A stretch of 64,000 nucleotides of DNA from Lamellibrachia satsuma (Eukaryota > Annelida > Polychaeta > Sabellida > Siboglinidae): the NCBI GenBank assembly GCA_033239005.1, contig BSQZ01000002.1, forward strand, positions 2,535,001 to 2,599,000. Reading direction: 5' to 3'. The position numbers and the translations under genes were made by a program. Under the pieces are notes generated by a model, which saw nothing but the letters and a program-made list of their open reading frames with translations, had not been told where the DNA came from and searched no databases. This document shows, one piece after another, positions 40,985 to 53,150 of the stretch (positions are counted from its first letter, which is position 1; every line of letters begins with the position of its first letter).

Positions 40985-41165
40985 AATACGTCACCTCGAA
41001 TTGATAGTATACAATCAAAACAACTTCATGAAACTGCACAGCAAATTAGTACACCCCTAGCGAAAACTTTAACATTTTCATTAAATGAGGGAACAGTGTC
41101 TTTAGAATGGATAAAGCAAACATGACATTTTAAAAGGACCGAGGAAAAATTCAAACCTACTGCGT
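40985..41165 (+). pseudogene. CR1-like RT N-terminal relic (block B, second copy)
   Basis: The plus strand reads ISTPLAKTLTFSLNEGTVSL, then EWIKQT and a stop, matching the RT of 55400-56707. The minus ORF 41026-41304 is its antisense shadow. Confidence 0.65.
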
Positions 41166-41829
41166 CTGCCAACAACTTGTTTGGTACGATAATATGATAC
41201 AACATTGGTGACATTTTATTGACAACAATACATAACAACACATAATCCGAAAATATGCATTCATACAATATATAATCATAACTGACACGATAATCATGCA
41301 CCACTATATATCAATAATCAAGGCCAGAAAAACAACTACCGGTTCACAAAATCTACACCTCGGTATATTTTTTTAATATTCACTGGTCAAATACGTGTAT
41401 ATGTTTGACCGTGGTACACATTTGGCATCCACTAAATACTTAAGTAAACCCACCATCACTGCTAATAATATTGGCATAAGTCTTTCTTATGCATATTCAC
41501 TTTCACATCGTACACAACGAAAGTATATGTGTACCACCTAAATACAATATCCTATGCTATCACACAAACCAACACGAAGACACTAAATGTAATTGATTCA
41601 AATGTGTTCAAAAAAACATATAAAGAAGTGTTCATCAATTATTTCGGAAAAAGAATGTAAATGTGTACGCATAAATTACAGGAGCATTGTAAATAGTTAG
41701 CAAATATTGACCCTCAAGTAATATGCATCACATAATCATGGGCAACTAAAGATACTAGTAGCTGCTGAGTTAGCACTGCCAGGCTATGCTATGTTTACAT
41801 TTAGTGTTCACATAAAACAATCATTCCAA

Positions 41830-42150
41830 TATGGGATTGCTGTGTCAAAAGTTAATCAAATTATAGGTAACTCTCACATATAAGGAGAAACAGCTAATTG
41901 TAGCACTGCATAAAGCAATGGTTAGGCCGCTTTCGGAATATTGTATACAAGCATGGACGTAACAAGGTCATGGCTAAGCTGGAAAGAATATATACAACAA
42001 AGAGCAACAAAACAAAAAGAACTTGGATATGAAAGCCGCTTGTTAGAATGTGGTTTGACTAGAGACAAGGAGACTAAGAGGAGTCAAAATAGAAATGTTT
42101 AAAATAGTGAACAGTTATGAGGATAAGAATAGGAATAAGTGCTTCAAACA
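41830..42150 (+). pseudogene. CR1-like RT C-terminal relic (block B)
   Basis: GIAVSKVNQIIG, LHKAMVRPLSEYCIQAWT and FKIVN-type motifs appear in order, with stops. It corresponds to the relic at 7732-8105, but it retains a stretch before YCIQAW that the block A copy lost. The two deletions therefore postdate the duplication. Confidence 0.7.
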
Positions 42151-42544
42151 AAAAGAAAGCAGTAGAATCAGATGACACAAAGCAACCTTAGTTGATAAAC
42201 TGAACAGTGTATTGGCCATCGTTGATACAGACACCACCAAACACCGTTTAATGTTTATTAGCTCTGCTAAACACATTTCCTACTGTTTCTTCGATATATA
42301 CATATTATTTTGGGCAATCCAATTATATTCCAATCGAACAAGGAGTGCAGATGTGCACACAATAATAACATTTAGTATTAACAATGTCTACCACAGATGT
42401 GCACAGCCTTGGATTTACGTCAAGGTTTTTACAGTCAATGTGTATGTCTGCGATGTATGTGCTCACATGTATGTGATCAGCCTATTTTGATTGTGTTCTA
42501 TATTTGAAAGTATATTTGAAACAAACTCGAAATTTGTTTCGATA

Positions 42545-42582
42545 TGTGTGTGTGTGTGTGTGTTTGTGTGTGCGTGTACGTG

Positions 42583-42632
<50 letters not shown>

Positions 42633-42720
42633 TGCGTGTGTGTGAGAGTGCGTGCGAGCGCGTGTACGTTGTGTTTGTATGATTGTGAGTGTGCGATTTT
42701 GTGTGCATGTGTTTGGGAGT
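42545..42720. repeat. Imperfect (TG)n microsatellite
   Basis: TG with TTTG, CG and AG interruptions. The ORFs on both strands are artefacts. Confidence 0.9.
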
Positions 42721-42864
42721 GTTTCTCCATTTTGTTTTTTTTAAACGTACACTATATAACTCTTCCACATATTTTCTAAATTCAGTACGATTAACACAGT
42801 CAATGTGTCTGTCTGCGATGTTTCGATGATCATATATTAATATTTTGCTCCACAATGTACACTA

Positions 42865-42960
42865 TTGATTCACTTTTTGGAAGATATTTTACATGTACAC
42901 CTTTGAAAGGTAAAGATGTTTGGAAGATATTTTACATGTACACCTTTGAAAGGTAAAGGT
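42865..42960. repeat. 43-bp tandem duplication just past the receptor 3 stop
   Basis: TTTGGAAGATATTTTACATG and TACACCTTTGAAAGGTAAAG occur twice in succession (about 42875-42917 and 42918-42960). Block A has a single copy near 8668-8700. Confidence 0.8.
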
Positions 42961-42961
42961 G

Positions 42962-44245
42962 TTACGTATTAGACGGCACTGTATTTTGTGTTTCACAATG
43001 TTCGGTTGATTCGCCCGCGGCCACCTTGTTTTGTTTGCAACATGGAAAGGTTTTCCTCAAGCTTAGTCGAAACGTTGGCATTAAAGCCAGGTAAACAAAG
43101 GGATTGACGACAGAATTGAAAAGTGAGAAAAACACCCCAACCATTTGTTTAGCAGAACCGTATTTGTATTCCACCACGCCGATGCTGCCTAGGAGGAATG
43201 CCCATGAGTCGTAGCCGATAGCAAATGCGAATATTACTGTCAATGTAATCGCTGTCTTCGTTACAGTGGACTGTGCTGCGTCGATAGCTTTTGAACAACT
43301 CATATTTGTTGAGTTCTTTTTACGATAAAGAGTTACAATGACGTTGCCGTAAAGATAAACGTACGCTATTACTGGCAACATATACACGGCGAAGAAAACA
43401 ACAAAACCATAGGCGTAGAACAGTTGCTCGCTTATAGGTCCGTGTATGTAGTATTCGCTAAGGCAGATGCCGTCGTCGAACCGGACTTGAAAGAAAGTCG
43501 GTATAACGGTGACCAGGACTGCAAAGTACATACCAGCAATGCCGTAGTACATGGGTTTTCCTTGAACTTGGCTGTACTTCAATGGACGACAAACAGCCAG
43601 ATATCTATCGACAGCAATAGCGGCCAGATTCCACACAGATAACAAAATTGCACCCCAGAAGGGCGTCTGACCGTGCCAGGTGTGACACACCAGAGTATCG
43701 AAGTTCGTGTTTCCAGTCGTCCACATTGGTGGTTGCAGGAGCAAGATTATTCCCATTGCGCATATCCACGAGTCTACCAGAGCTTGGTGTTTCAGAAGTA
43801 GGCATGTGGAATGCGAAAACATGTCACCGTTTCTTAAGAGTGTAATAAATGTTATTTTGTTTGCTACATACCCAACAATGGATAGAGTGAGCTGACTGCT
43901 GACCACCCACGCACAATCATACGGATTCGCAGACTCTGTGGATTGGTTGAACACTATGTTCTGTTGTGTAACTGGAATACTGTTGTTCTCTTTATAGGGC
44001 GTAGCAGTCGCAGCGGTCTGAAGATATTCGCGCAGTGTCGTATTGTCTTTTCTTCGCACATCACCTTGATTCTTGTCGAATGTTGTTGCAACCTGAGTCC
44101 CGGCCGTAAATGTCGATGTCTCTGGCGTCTTCGTTGTTAAGCCTTTGTGTCCCGTGGACCAGTTTGTGGAAGGTGCGTTTCCGCTGAATTGACTGCATCC
44201 AGTCTTAAGCAGTATGTATACCAGTAGTGTCACCCGCAGTGCCAT
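42962..44245 (-). CDS. Class A (rhodopsin-like) orphan GPCR, receptor 3
   Basis: A complete single-exon receptor of 427 residues, the closest paralogue of receptor 1. It has a signal peptide (1-19) and an ectodomain with sequons at N28, N68, N87 and N100. The seven membrane segments sit within one residue of receptor 1. It has DRY at 213-215, F339 in TM6 and A-I-G-Y (342-345) in place of CWxP. NPFVY lies at 381-385 and the Cys-Cys pair at 402-403. Around TM3 it reads HGQTPFWGAILLSVWNLA. That is almost the receptor 2 version (HGQAPFWGAILLSVWNLA) and unlike receptor 1 (HSQAIFWFAIFICVWNLA). The start has an ACACCATGG context as in receptor 1. No break in the frame. The ligand is unknown. Confidence 0.93.
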   Translation of the reverse strand: MALRVTLLVYILLKTGCSQFSGNAPSTNWSTGHKGLTTKTPETSTFTAGTQVATTFDKNQGDVRRKDNTTLREYLQTAATATPYKENNSIPVTQQNIVFNQSTESANPYDCAWVVSSQLTLSIVGYVANKITFITLLRNGDMFSHSTCLLLKHQALVDSWICAMGIILLLQPPMWTTGNTNFDTLVCHTWHGQTPFWGAILLSVWNLAAIAVDRYLAVCRPLKYSQVQGKPMYYGIAGMYFAVLVTVIPTFFQVRFDDGICLSEYYIHGPISEQLFYAYGFVVFFAVYMLPVIAYVYLYGNVIVTLYRKKNSTNMSCSKAIDAAQSTVTKTAITLTVIFAFAIGYDSWAFLLGSIGVVEYKYGSAKQMVGVFFSLFNSVVNPFVYLALMPTFRLSLRKTFPCCKQNKVAAGESTEHCETQNTVPSNT

Positions 44246-44585
44246 GGTGTGTCGAATGTGACCGATATTTTCAGGACTATTTCAATGTTCATCTATGTTG
44301 TCCTATCTCTGAAGATCAACCACACACACGTGCACAATATAGATTCACTTCCTTCCCTGGATTATGTATTGCCCGTTTGTAATCGACTGTTTCCAAACAC
44401 CGATTGTCTTTTCTATGAGATACACATACCGATGTATTATTGTTGTCACGTACTCACAATTTCATGTCCTAATGCTTGTCTCTATTCCGGTAAGTGTCAA
44501 GTTGCCTTGAAATGTAACAACCACCAGAGGATGTGTTGAGCGTGCAACAGCGTTAGTGGAAGCGGACTCATCTCAGTATTGATAT

Positions 44586-44609
44586 ACATACATATATATA
44601 TATATAAGG
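44586..44609 (-). promoter_or_regulatory. Possible TATA-type promoter of receptor 3
   Basis: The TA-rich element matches the position of the one at 10335-10365 in block A, about 350 bp before the start codon. Inferred from conservation of place only. Confidence 0.25.
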
Positions 44610-45314
44610 ATATCATGAGTTGCTGTCATTGGTCGATTCACATTGGTGGCGGCTGTGACAGAGGCGCTGGTGGTATTTAATACATATTATGAGAAAACCC
44701 TGGATGACCAACATTTCCACGGTGTTATGTTACCTGCGCATATCACACAACCGCCGTGACACGTTCGAAATTAATGAAGTACCTATACTTGGCGTGATCG
44801 TGTGCTTAATTACCGCAATTTAGAGGTATTTTCTCATTGTCGTTATTAGACGATGCCGGTCCTAGAGCGCACCGTGTTAGAGTACCTAAATCGCCACTCT
44901 AATTCGCGGAATGAAAAGCAGCAAACTCATGATTTTACTGTTAGTCCTACTGAGAGATAACACCACTGATTTTAGTTCAGGAGAAACGTGAGATTTGTTC
45001 GTAATACAAGTGTGTTCGAGTGTGTGCATGTGTTTGGGTGTGTTTCTCCGCTTCGCTTGTTGGTACCGTGAATATTTATATAATTTACAATTTATATTTT
45101 CCACACATTTTCTTAATTAATTATATTGTCAATGTCTCTGCTTGCGAAGGATCTTTTCAAAACATTCTGATTGTTTGTGTGATGCGTTTTTTAGGCAGGG
45201 TGTCGTTGATCAGAAATCAGCTTAGGCCATATAACTGAATTTCATCACAACAAATCGAGGAAGAATGTTGGCCGTTGTGAATAAACATGGTCTACTTTGC
45301 ACCATAGCCAGATG

Positions 45315-45418
45315 CCACTTATCCTCTTTGTCCTAATTTCAGCATCTGTTATGTCTATGTTGGCCCATGATTCGGTTATACCAATAATGTGAAAGTCAAT
45401 ATATTCTACCATAATATG

Positions 45419-45420
<2 letters not shown>
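45315..45420 (-). pseudogene. CR1 ORF2 endonuclease fragment
   Basis: The minus strand reads IIGITESWANIDITDAE, identical to the endonuclease N-terminal region of the CR1 element near 57850-57920. It is truncated on both sides and runs into the TA-cored hairpin. Confidence 0.8.
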
Positions 45421-45472
<52 letters not shown>

Positions 45473-45500
45473 CATTATGGTAGAATATATTGACCAGTCC

Positions 45501-45548
<48 letters not shown>

Positions 45549-45554
45549 GGACTG
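45395..45554. repeat. Two adjacent hairpins with TA-tract cores
   Basis: Hairpin 1: 45395-45420 pairs with 45471-45494 (GTCAATATATTCTACCATAA type arms, 2-bp indel), around a TA tract at 45421-45470. Hairpin 2: CAGTCCGAA (45495-45503) pairs with TTCGGACTG (45546-45554) around a second TA tract. Hairpin 1 arms are CR1 endonuclease sequence. Confidence 0.85.
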
Positions 45555-45569
45555 TTGTTTTTATTAAAG

Positions 45570-46040
45570 CTGGTTCTGATTTTTATTTTTTATTTAATAC
45601 AATGTAACATGTAATGTGTACTACATGTCTGTGTTGTTTGTGTCATTGCAATTGCCAGTCAGGCATAACAATTGAGCATAGGTAATGGGAATCGCGCTAT
45701 GTTGAGCGAAATGCGCGCGAACAAAATCTGTAAGAATGAATCTGAGCGAATTACCACCACTCATGACAGCAACTACGATTGTTGTAATGGCATTCATTAG
45801 ACGTAATTCCTTGAGTGTCCATCCAGGTGTTACGACTATTAAAGCAGGTTGTAAGGTATAATCAATAACTTTCAACATAAGGATGAATAGCTCTGACATC
45901 AAGGACAATTATCAAAGCATCCCCTTGAACCACAAGTTCACAAATGATTCAATTACCGCTTGTCCAGGTACCTCTTGTAATTTGTGGAGCGGCGAGTGTA
46001 GCGGCAGCAATCCGAGCTAGATAATCCGACATAGAAATTT
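45570..46040. repeat. Repeat family R1, diverged partial copy
   Basis: Shares GCCAGTCAGGCATA, GCGAATTACCACCA and TTAAAGCAGGTTGTA with units at 12280-15945 and 18378-21010. The minus ORF 45621-45908 lies within it and is not a gene. Confidence 0.7.
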
Positions 46041-46265
46041 GAATTGAGATATTTGTCAACGTGATAGTTATAATTTTCTATATACCAATTATACACAGAG
46101 CGACATGTCACGATACAGTTGCATCTGACCGATGCCTTTTAGATCTGACCGATACAGTTGCGTCAGAACTGCATCTATCTTGATCAGAAAACATAAATTG
46201 TTAATTCGACAAGACAAGTAACTAATAAGGACATTCAGTGTACTACGAATCAATACGAAATGTAT

Positions 46266-46663
46266 GAAATTAACCCACGTCCAGTAATTTTATCAGGAGC
46301 GACTCTGATAATGCCATGACAAATTTATGAGTCTTGGATAGCGCCGTTATTCGACGCTTTCTGGTATTGCGTATTCGACTTATGAATGAAGTCTCAGCAA
46401 AGATCTTTAACAAAATCCATTGGGTTCTTTGGAAACACGCGGGTCTCGACGCAATATTGGCGAAGATCGCACCAATTTTATATCTTAAGTTGTGTTCACA
46501 TGACTTGAGGCGATATCGTCGCCTCGTCGAAGTGATGGCAACATCATTAGAAGAGATCACATCCGTTTCCTATGCACTCGGCATCGCTTCAAAGCAGGAT
46601 CAGTTCAATGGGTCGTGGCGACGTACATTTTACATTTTACACGACGAAACTGCAATTATATGA
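46266..46663 (+). other. Unidentified ORF, 109 codons
   Basis: The plus frame 46334-46663 reads through KIHWVLWKHAGLDAILAKI and DLRRYRRLVEVMATSLEEI. Its composition could be coding, but an antisense frame of similar length exists and no family is recognised. A palindrome AGGCGATATCGTCGCCT lies near 46508. It may be part of a non-autonomous DNA transposon. Confidence 0.2.
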
Positions 46664-46679
46664 CCTCATATCATGCAAA

Positions 46680-47560
46680 CCCAGCTTAAATGATGATTAA
46701 CTCACCACATTGGTTTCATGGATCGGTTGAGATATTTTGCAATGTCTCGGGCACCGAAGTTAGTCAGTTTATGACTGGTGAAACCGAAACAAAGGTCATA
46801 GTTTTAGCGCTATGCTTATAATAGAGGTAACCAACACTATCCAAGTGCAACTGAAATATCAAGGATATCACAAGAAAGGTTTACTCAGAATATGTTCTAA
46901 TTATTGGCGATTCCGTTCATTTATCCTGAGGGCTGACATGTTAACCAGTATTGTGGAAATTGCTTAACGTAGACTAAGCATGGCGTTCAAAGTGATGCCG
47001 GTATGTCCTATTGGCAAATACATGAATAGATGTGTACAGATATAGTTTAATTTGGCAGGCGAATGTTGCTACATTTTGACACTCGTGACGTATGGTAATC
47101 TGGCAGTGTGACCCATGAAATTAAGATGTTGTGAGTTAATCAGTTTTCCTAGTAAACCACAGCGTAATTTTCTTAATTGTTGTTGAAAATGGTTATGTCT
47201 TAGCAACTGTTATACGTGCATATATTCAAAACCTAGACTAGTGTTTCCCTTTACCAAGCAATAATGTCACCATGTCTCAATTCAATAATCAATATGGCTT
47301 CATTGTTGAAGAAGCTAACACGTTGTGTTTACCTATTCTATACGACACATTCGAGATAAATGACTAAAGTGGCGAAGTACGTATAATAGAACATGGACAA
47401 TCGGATTTCCTTTTATAATTCTGACGCTACTGTCAACACAGTTACGAGTTATATAATTGTGTTACTCAGTGTTGTATATTTGTGATGAAAACAATAAAGT
47501 ACTTGTGTTGTTACATGTTTCAAACGTAAGTTTCATAAATAAAATGCACACTCTCTATTT
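46680..47560. repeat. Duplicated noncoding segment (partners 32740-33260 and, inverted, 4800-5045)
   Basis: Blocks such as TTTAATTTGGCAGGCGAAT and TTTCCTAGTAAACCAC match 33050-33170. From 47338 the match is to 5045-4800 in reverse complement. No gene. Confidence 0.6.
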
Positions 47561-48284
47561 TAATGCTAACATTTCTTAGATTTTATTAGATTAACCACAA
47601 GTTTTAGTTTACCACTATGCCAACTTTAACACAGTAAGTAAATAATGTATTATATTAATCGTGCTTAATGAAAATGAGTACGCTTTTAAATCCCATCTTC
47701 ACTTCACTACGTTGTGCCCTCCAGTTGTATTTCCTTTTTAAATTTGAATAAAATATGTCTGACAATATATGTATATGCATTCAATATAATTTTATGTTGG
47801 TCTCATCTAAATCCCTAGCTAAGTGGAGGGGTCACTGTAATGCAGTTCGACATCTTGGAAATTCACAACATCATGGAAAACAATTGCGAATATAACACTA
47901 TTGATGTGTTAGAAAAATACACAAAGCTTTAACATAATTATTGGAGATAATTTTTGTAAACATATGCTGATGTTATCATTGTATTTCTTATATAATATTG
48001 TTACATCGATATAGTTGTCAATCTGAATTATTGACATTTTAAGGTACTAATTCGGGGAGAGGGATAAAAAATAGTAAGCTCTGTACGAATGGGTAGTTGT
48101 CGATAATTGTGAACAGCTCCTTGTTAAATGTTGTTAAGACGGACTCTGTTAAACTGTTCGTCGCATTATTTCATGTCTACATAATATTATATCATTCGAA
48201 CGCATGACCTTCATGTTTCTATGCTATATTCTAAATTAGAACTATCATATTGTTTTGAACAATGGCATATATAATTCTGTCGAT
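47560..48284. other. No gene recognised
   Basis: AT-rich sequence with no ORF over 60 codons and no visible repeat or RNA gene. Confidence 0.5.
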
Positions 48285-49470
48285 TATATGTACGTGTTAT
48301 TTATTCTAGTTAATCCAAATTGCGTTGTTGTCATTGCGCCAGTCTGTGACATATGTGCGATGCCAGAAAGAACACGACAGTTCCACCATGTCAACTTGTA
48401 TAAAACAAATTGTATGAAATTTAATGTGTACATGTATTTTTAAAAGTACAAGTATTCTATGAGGTATATTACAAACAAATAATTTTCAAACTCGTAAATT
48501 TCCATATTACGGTATTTTCATACAAAAACGTATGTAGATCAAGTGAGATAAATCACGTAAATACACAAACACGACCACTACACTGTTTGAAGGAAAGCAA
48601 AGGTAACTGACACAATGAACAAGGACAATTGCACCTGGTGTTATTTTAATGAGCAGATGATTATATAGAACAGATAATGTAGAACATAATCGTCACAACA
48701 TAAATCACTTGAAGATCAAAACTGAAAATACGCCAGTCCTGACACCGACGAATATTGTCAACAGTGATAATTAATTGTGATTGTTATTTCGATACAGCTT
48801 TGTTATATATAAAGTAGAGCTTTCAACTACCTGCACCATGACTGTACAGTAAGATGACAAATTGAAGTAACATAACGTAAATCAGTTGATTTTGGCGACA
48901 CGCGAGTATGGAGCACATACATATAGTGTCACATTGTTTGCGATTTCTTGATACCGTAAAATAGTCTTACACTTAATATATCACATACAAAAAACACACA
49001 CTTGGAAATTCAATACAACGAAATGTCTTCGTTTGAAAACGGCATCTATTCGTAGGAAGAAAGTGTCTCGTTCTGTCTGGCCTTGCCCATATATGACTTC
49101 ATCATAAAGTTGACATTGATGCATGCCGTTGCGATTTGTTTGTAACTGCTTGCTGCAACACATATTGCAATATGCATAGAAACATGTTACATGGTAATAA
49201 ATGGGTTCTTGTGTAGCTCGGTATCTAGCAGGTATCTCAACGTATTTTAGACATCCCCTCACAATCCACCTCGGGTTGTAGCCAGGTACCTATATATACA
49301 GCTGAGTGAATTGAGGAAACGTGGGGCTAAACCCGTCAAACTGTTTGATCAGCTGACCGGAATTACGCCTGATTAATAACATTGATGTGGCTTTCACGAG
49401 TGATGAACATTCACTAATTCTAACTCTCCGAGATTTGGCGGCGGACGGGCCGAATTATCAAAGCTCAATC
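48285..49470. repeat. Duplicated segment with empty site for the 2.6-kb element
   Basis: Aligns with 23690-23946 and then directly with 26580-27840. The junction AGTGAGATAAATCACG near 48535-48550 is the uninterrupted form of the insertion site. It includes a decayed SINE-like stretch near 49250-49390 (CCAGGTACC, CAGCTGAGTGAA). Confidence 0.7.
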
Positions 49471-49472
49471 CC

Positions 49473-50022
<550 letters not shown>

Positions 50023-50199
50023 AAATGTCAATGACACTGCAGTAAGCGACTGTGCATAAAACATATAAGCTTATACGTTTTATTGAACATGGTCTCTATA
50101 ACAAGTCATGGGCGATTTCACAAATTAATAACGAATATTTTTTATTTCAATTTAAAATATGCAACACCAGTACAACACATACACGTGTTAAACGGAAAC

Positions 50200-50511
50200 A
50201 CTGATTATCGACCGAAACATTATTCATAATATTCAATGATCAGGACCTTCAAGCAAACACCAACACATAATTCGAAAATAAGCACAATATAACATAATCA
50301 TTATAACTAGTGTTAACTATGTACAATAGAAGTATAACAATATTTTGGAAAGAAGTGGAAGTGTGTTGGATATATTTTTCTCAAAATATATTAGTTGACA
50401 AAAATGAAGTGGACCCTTGGGTAGCAGTTATAATTACAAGACCCTTATTGATATAAGTGTTACGTCATACATAACGTCACATATAAAAACAACATGTACT
50501 GAACGCATAGA
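50200..50511. repeat. Third copy of the block A/B left repeat, part 1
   Basis: Similar to 5340-5400 and 39890-39950 (TTGATATAAGTGTTACGTCA, ACATATAAAAACA). It is continued at 51812-52140 after the CR1 insertion. Confidence 0.55.
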
Positions 50512-51811
50512 ATTCCTCCAAAATTACTAATGGAAACAGTAGAACAAATCAGTATACCACTTGCAAGAGTATTCAACTTGTTATTAAAAGAGGGAGTTGT
50601 TCCGTTTGAATGGAAAGAAGCAAACATCATACCATTATTTAAAAAGGGTTCGAGAAATAAGTCAGAGAATTACAGACCAGTGAGTTTAACGTCAGTGATT
50701 TGTAAATTATTAGAACGGTTAATTAAAGACCATATGGTGGACTTCCTCGTTAAGCATAAATTATTAAATTCATCTCAACATGGATTCCTTAAAGCGAGGT
50801 CATGCTCAACAAATATGTTATGTTTTTTGGAAGAAATCACTAAGTGGATAGACGTGGGATCGCCAGTAGATATTATCTACTTAGATTTTCAGAAAGCTTA
50901 TGACAAAGTGCCACATCAAAGATTACTACTTAAATTAAAAGCCCATGGTATCGGGGATAGCATAACTAACTGGATAGAACAATGGCTGACTGACAGAAGA
51001 CAACGAGTTGTAGTAGATGGAGAAGTATCAAATTGGAAATCGGTTTTGAGTGGGGTAGCTCAAGGATCAGTATTAGGACCTATATTATTCTTAATTTATA
51101 TCAATGACTTGGACGACAATATAACAAGTAACGTACTGAAATTTGCGGATGACACAAAACTGTTTAGAAAAGTTAATACTGATGGTGATAAACAACATTT
51201 ACAAAACTTGGATTGATTAGAAGAAACATAACATACAAGGGAAAAAAGCTAATTATACCTCTTTATAAAGCAATAGTTAGACCTCATTTAGAATACTGTA
51301 TACAAGCATGGAGACCATATCGTAAGAAGGATATAGATACGCTTGAACGCATACAAAGGAGAGCAACTAAAATGATTCCAGAACTGAGAGACCTTAGTTA
51401 TGAAGAACGCCTGAAAGAATTTGGTTTAACAATTCTAGAGACAAGGAGGTTAAGAGGAGATCAGATTGAAGTTTTTAAGATATTGAATGGGTATGAAAAT
51501 ATTGATAGAAATATGTTTTTCTCACTCAAGAAGGATAGCAGAACTAGAGGACAGATAGATTGGACATCAGGAAGCACTCATTCTCACAGAGGACAATAAA
51601 TGAATGGAACAAATTGTCTACAGATTGTGTAACTGCTAGCAGCGTGAATATGTTTAAAAATAAGGTAGACACATATCTCAGGAGGGCGGGTTATAAGTAG
51701 ATGAACATTGTTGGACTCTCGATAAGCCAATGGATTCCTTGTCCACTTGCAATCTGGGCCTTTGGCTTGGATGGCAAATCTTGTTAAATCTTGTTAAATC
51801 TTGTTAAACAA
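50512..51811 (+). mobile_element. 5'-truncated CR1-like element with internal deletion
   Basis: Starts within the RT at IPPKLLMETVEQ and runs to the 3' end. RT motifs are FKKGSRNKSENYRPVSLTS, DFQKAYDKVPH, and a changed AQGSVLGP (family form: PQGSVLGP). FADDT and RRATKMIPELRDLSYEERL follow. About 225 bp are deleted near 51210, producing a stop and a second open frame at 51213. The C-terminal tail is split again near 51580. The 3' end is a direct repeat of AAATCTTGTT at about 51777-51811. It is over 95% similar by eye to the element at 55122-59289. Confidence 0.9.
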
Positions 51812-52140
51812 TAGATTCGCATTACATAGCTACAACGGAAATTAATTTGAAAATATAAAATATATTTTGAGCAAACATGGGCAAAAAAATTACAACAATG
51901 AGTAAACAGAAAATCGGACTATTATAAAACAATATTGGAAACATAATAATATATTATACGATGGGTTTGAAGTTATACCGACCCTAAATGAGCATTTCAG
52001 TTCAGTGTTTCACACGAAATAGATAATTTCGCTACTACGGCTAGTTACAAATTTTTTTAGAGGTAAAAACAATTATTTGGAGCAATTATTTGTAATTCCT
52101 GAAAAGATAACCAAGCAAATTAAGAAGGCGTCACCTGGAA
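51812..52140 (+). pseudogene. Third copy of the left repeat, part 2, with CR1 RT relic
   Basis: Aligns with 5445-5800 and 39985-40320. It ends at AAGGCGTCACCTGGAATT, the decayed KSPGVD region of a CR1 RT, where a different RT fragment begins. Confidence 0.55.
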
Positions 52141-52620
52141 TTAGAATGCTCGGGGAAAGGTAGAGGGAGTCATGTTGGAGAGAAACATTTTGAAAAAGCT
52201 GAAAAGGAAAGTCCTGAGAGCTTGTGTTACACATCCATGCCTGAATCTGTATCTGGAGACAGTGGCGTTGACAGGACAACAACACCAGCTGCAAGTTTGG
52301 TTCTGGTTTCGTCGAATAACACGAACAAAGAGGGTTGACGAAAGAAGGATGAATGACCTGAGGAAAGATGTGATGCAACAAGACAGTTCAACAGGAAGAT
52401 TGGTGAGAAGCAAGGTGAGAATGGCAGGCCACATGGTAAAGATGGATGCAGACATACTAGTAAAGATATTGGAAGAGATAGGTGGAAAAACATCAAGGAT
52501 GCAAGAAAAGGGGAAGCGAACAGCTAAGATCGAAGGACTGCGTGAGGTGGGGTATGAGAAGATCGGGGGAAGATGAAAGATGGAGAGGGGGCGGCCGATA
52601 GAAAAGTATGGATAGAAACA
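52141..52620 (+). pseudogene. Non-LTR RT C-terminal relic of another family
   Basis: The frame 52172-52576 reads RKVLRACVTHPCLNLYLETVAL, interrupted only by its end. It continues with RRITRTKRVDERRMNDLRKD, TGRLVRSKVRMAGHMVKMD and a basic tail. This order (LETVAL, R-RI, RRM-LR, TGRL-S-RMAGH) is the C-terminal part of an invertebrate endonuclease-RT family distinct from the CR1 here. The RT core and endonuclease are absent. The minus-strand ORFs are antisense. Confidence 0.65.
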
Positions 52621-52922
52621 ACAGAAAGAGTGACTTGACAATATTTTACCTGACCCTAACCCATGAACAGCAGTGAACAAAGAAGAAAAGCACCGTTAGT
52701 TTGGTAAAAAAGTTATGTTTAATAAATCCAATAATATGGTCAACATTTTCATAAACAGTGTATAAATTGCTTATGAGAAAAAACATTATTTCAATAGAAC
52801 ATTTGCTAAATTTTAGCACCCCTCTACAGATATGGTGTTGTGTGACTATGATGCGCCATTTAGAAACCTGGTGTCTATGACACTGACATGATTCTCTCCA
52901 GAGCCTTTTTCTCATCACACGC

Positions 52923-53150
52923 CTATCTCACTGATTGACTTATCTCACGTGTGACGAGGTTGCCATCATTGTTGACCATGACGCTCCACAACTGGATAGT
53001 GGACTGGAAGGTGGCGGCCACCATCCTGTTGCAGTTCTCATGGCCAGTGTTGAGCACCTTGGCATTGAGGACCACCTGATCTATCAAATCCATCAGACAC
53101 GGACTAGTCCACGAAAATTGGCAGCGTGCAAAGTCCTTCATCCTGTCTCA
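52923..53150 (-). other. Unidentified coding-like segment
   Basis: The minus frame 52923-53141 reads FARCQFSWTSPCLMDLIDQ, VLNAKVLNTGHENCNRMVAA, TFQSTIQLWSVMV. Its GC content is higher than its surroundings and residue use is protein-like, so it may be a relic of an unrecognised element protein. No splice sites or paralogue were found. Confidence 0.25.

Larger units (their letters stand above)
39640..45260. repeat. Segmental duplication block B (partner 5105-11110)
   Basis: Direct-orientation copy of block A containing receptor 3. It ends where a CR1 fragment begins (about 45315). Confidence 0.8.

Noticed and set aside
52141..52680. 179-codon minus-strand ORF
   Set aside because: The plus strand carries recognisable RT C-terminal motifs. 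The minus ORF is its shadow.
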